A DNA stretch of 64,000 nt from GM7GCV1 sp965221105. Its GTDB lineage: Bacteria; Pseudomonadota; Gammaproteobacteria; Pseudomonadales; GM7GCV1. The translations under genes and the position numbers were made by a program. Of this stretch, positions 62,830 through 64,000 are shown one piece after another. The stretch is from positions 2,666,001-2,730,000 of the forward strand of contig OZ244871.1 in assembly GCA_965221105.1 (NCBI GenBank). Reading direction: 5' to 3'. Numbering within the stretch: position 1 is the first letter of the stretch; every line of letters starts with the position of its first letter. Under the pieces are notes generated by a model. It worked only from the letters and a program-made list of their open reading frames with translations. It made no database searches and was not told the DNA's origin.

Positions 62830-64000
62830 ATGTCTACTCTACGCACCGTAACTCCCAAGGAACATCTTATAAAAGGACGATGGACAGGCTCTGCCTCAGG
62901 GGAGACTATTCCCGTTCTCTCGCCCAGTGATGGGGAGGTTTTCGAACACATATCTTCCGGTGGGCTGGAGGAGATTGATCTGGCGGTTGCTGCAGCTCGA
63001 TCGGCTTTCGACGGTGGTACCTGGTCCCGGCTCACGGCAACCGAGCGTGGTCGGCTGCTCACCGGACTCTCCACTTTGGTTGAGCGCAATGCCGAGGCGC
63101 TGGCTCATATTGAGGCCAGGGATACAGGAAAGCCCCTGGCTCAGGCTCGCGCCGATATGGTGGCAACTGCCCGATATTTCGAGTTTTACGGAGGTGCTGC
63201 GGACAAGGTACACGGCGAAATAATACCCTTTAATTACAACTATCAGGTGCAGCTGGTTCGAGAGGCGAGAGGAGTCACAGGACACATCGTTCCCTGGAAC
63301 TATCCAGCGCAGATGTTCGGACGCACTCTGGCACCTGCGCTGGCAATGGGTAACGCAGTTGTTCTCAAGCCTGCTGAAGAGGCCTGCCTGACGTCCCTGA
63401 TGCTTGGGCAATTGGCGATCGAGGCAGGCTTCCCTGAAGGCTCCATTAATATTGTTACAGGTTACGGCCCCGTCGCCGGGGTTGCTTTGACAGAGCACCC
63501 TGATGTCGACTATCTGTCCTTCACTGGATCGCCGGAAGTCGGTGTCGCAGTCCAGTGTGCTGCTGCACAAAACCATATTGGTTGTACGTTGGAATTGGGA
63601 GGCAAATCGCCGCAGATCATATTTGATGATGCGGATGTGGATGCTGCACTTCCCGTCATTGTGGGCGCAATTGCGCAAAACGGCGGCCAGACATGTTCTG
63701 CGGGGTCTCGCCTTCTGGTTCAGAGCAATGTGTACGAGCACGTGTTGGATCGTGTTGCCGGGTGCTTTCAATCATTAACGGCAGGTTCCCATGATGAGGA
63801 TTTGGATCTTGGTGCGCTCATATCTGCGAAGCAGAAGAGCAGGGTGGAAGCCTTTATTGATCGTGCCAACCTGTCGGGAGACAGGTTGGTCATGCGAGGA
63901 TCCATATCGCCCAATGCGCCTGCCGGTGGCTTTTATGTTGCGCCTGCAGTCTATGCGGTAGAGGAAAGCAGCGAACTGGCGCGGGAGGAAGTGTTTGGCC
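62830..64000 (+). CDS. Aldehyde dehydrogenase, betaine-aldehyde-type, cut by window end
   Basis: The first 390 residues of an NAD(P)-dependent aldehyde dehydrogenase. Seen are GHIVPWNYPAQMFGRTLAPA, NAVVLKPAEEACLTS, the cofactor loop FTGSPEVG, E255 in TLELGGKSPQIIF and the nucleophile C289 in NGGQTCSAGSRLLV. The likeness is to betaine aldehyde or gamma-trimethylaminobutyraldehyde dehydrogenases, but the substrate is inferred. The ATG at 62830 fits the family start; the gene runs on past the window. Confidence 0.9.
   Translation, partial: MSTLRTVTPKEHLIKGRWTGSASGETIPVLSPSDGEVFEHISSGGLEEIDLAVAAARSAFDGGTWSRLTATERGRLLTGLSTLVERNAEALAHIEARDTGKPLAQARADMVATARYFEFYGGAADKVHGEIIPFNYNYQVQLVREARGVTGHIVPWNYPAQMFGRTLAPALAMGNAVVLKPAEEACLTSLMLGQLAIEAGFPEGSINIVTGYGPVAGVALTEHPDVDYLSFTGSPEVGVAVQCAAAQNHIGCTLELGGKSPQIIFDDADVDAALPVIVGAIAQNGGQTCSAGSRLLVQSNVYEHVLDRVAGCFQSLTAGSHDEDLDLGALISAKQKSRVEAFIDRANLSGDRLVMRGSISPNAPAGGFYVAPAVYAVEESSELAREEVFG

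Overview
The window is a chromosomal piece of a gammaproteobacterium of medium-to-high G+C. The backbone genes and their order support this: trmD-rplS, xerD-dsbC-hom-thrC-recJ, cmoA, and purM/purN beside a DUF2066 gene and hda. The genus cannot be named from the sequence. The backbone genes look intact, while the spaces between them hold a large number of broken insertion sequences, toxin-antitoxin modules and defence-gene remnants. The genome therefore appears to gain and erode mobile DNA heavily.

Layout. 1-9.4 kb: the trmD-rplS end, an RDD membrane protein, rsmE, an OmpR-type two-component pair, tRNA-Arg(CCU), a membrane J-protein with an ABC ATPase, msrA, then fragments of a RadC-like gene, a GNAT gene and a transposase. 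9.4-16.2 kb: folE followed by a peptide ABC transporter (binding protein, two permeases, one fused double ATPase) and a fructosamine-kinase-like gene. 16.2-25.4 kb: xerD, dsbC, hom, thrC and recJ, with an island between xerD and dsbC. 25.4-30.5 kb: an island behind recJ with BrnTA, an ATPase/TOPRIM-like gene pair and VapBC. 30.7-34.3 kb: a secreted protein, an hsdR tail, and an island behind cmoA carrying a RhuM-Fic gene. 34.3-49.2 kb: cmoA, an M16C peptidase, an acyl-CoA ligase, a WS/DGAT acyltransferase, a glutamine cyclotransferase, DUF502, DUF3108, purN, purM, DUF2066, hda and msrB. 49.3-62.8 kb: a strongly accessory stretch with secreted proteins, one carrying a 21-nt C tract in its coding strand, tRNA-Glu and tRNA-Gly, two integrase remnants, an IS1380-family copy, many transposase pieces, a Fic protein and an intact TnpB element. 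62.8 kb to the end: a betaine-aldehyde-dehydrogenase-like gene that runs off the window.

The main structural observation is that three islands, behind xerD, recJ and cmoA, share one plan. The complete gene stands at one end, and a partial second copy of that same gene's 3' end stands at the far end, 1.9-4.5 kb away. This is the footprint expected when an element inserts at the 3' end of a gene and supplies a new end while displacing the old one. No intact integrase is left in any of the three. The best candidate for an undescribed system is the translationally coupled ATPase plus small TOPRIM-like protein at 27.0-28.7 kb, inside the recJ island and between two toxin-antitoxin pairs.
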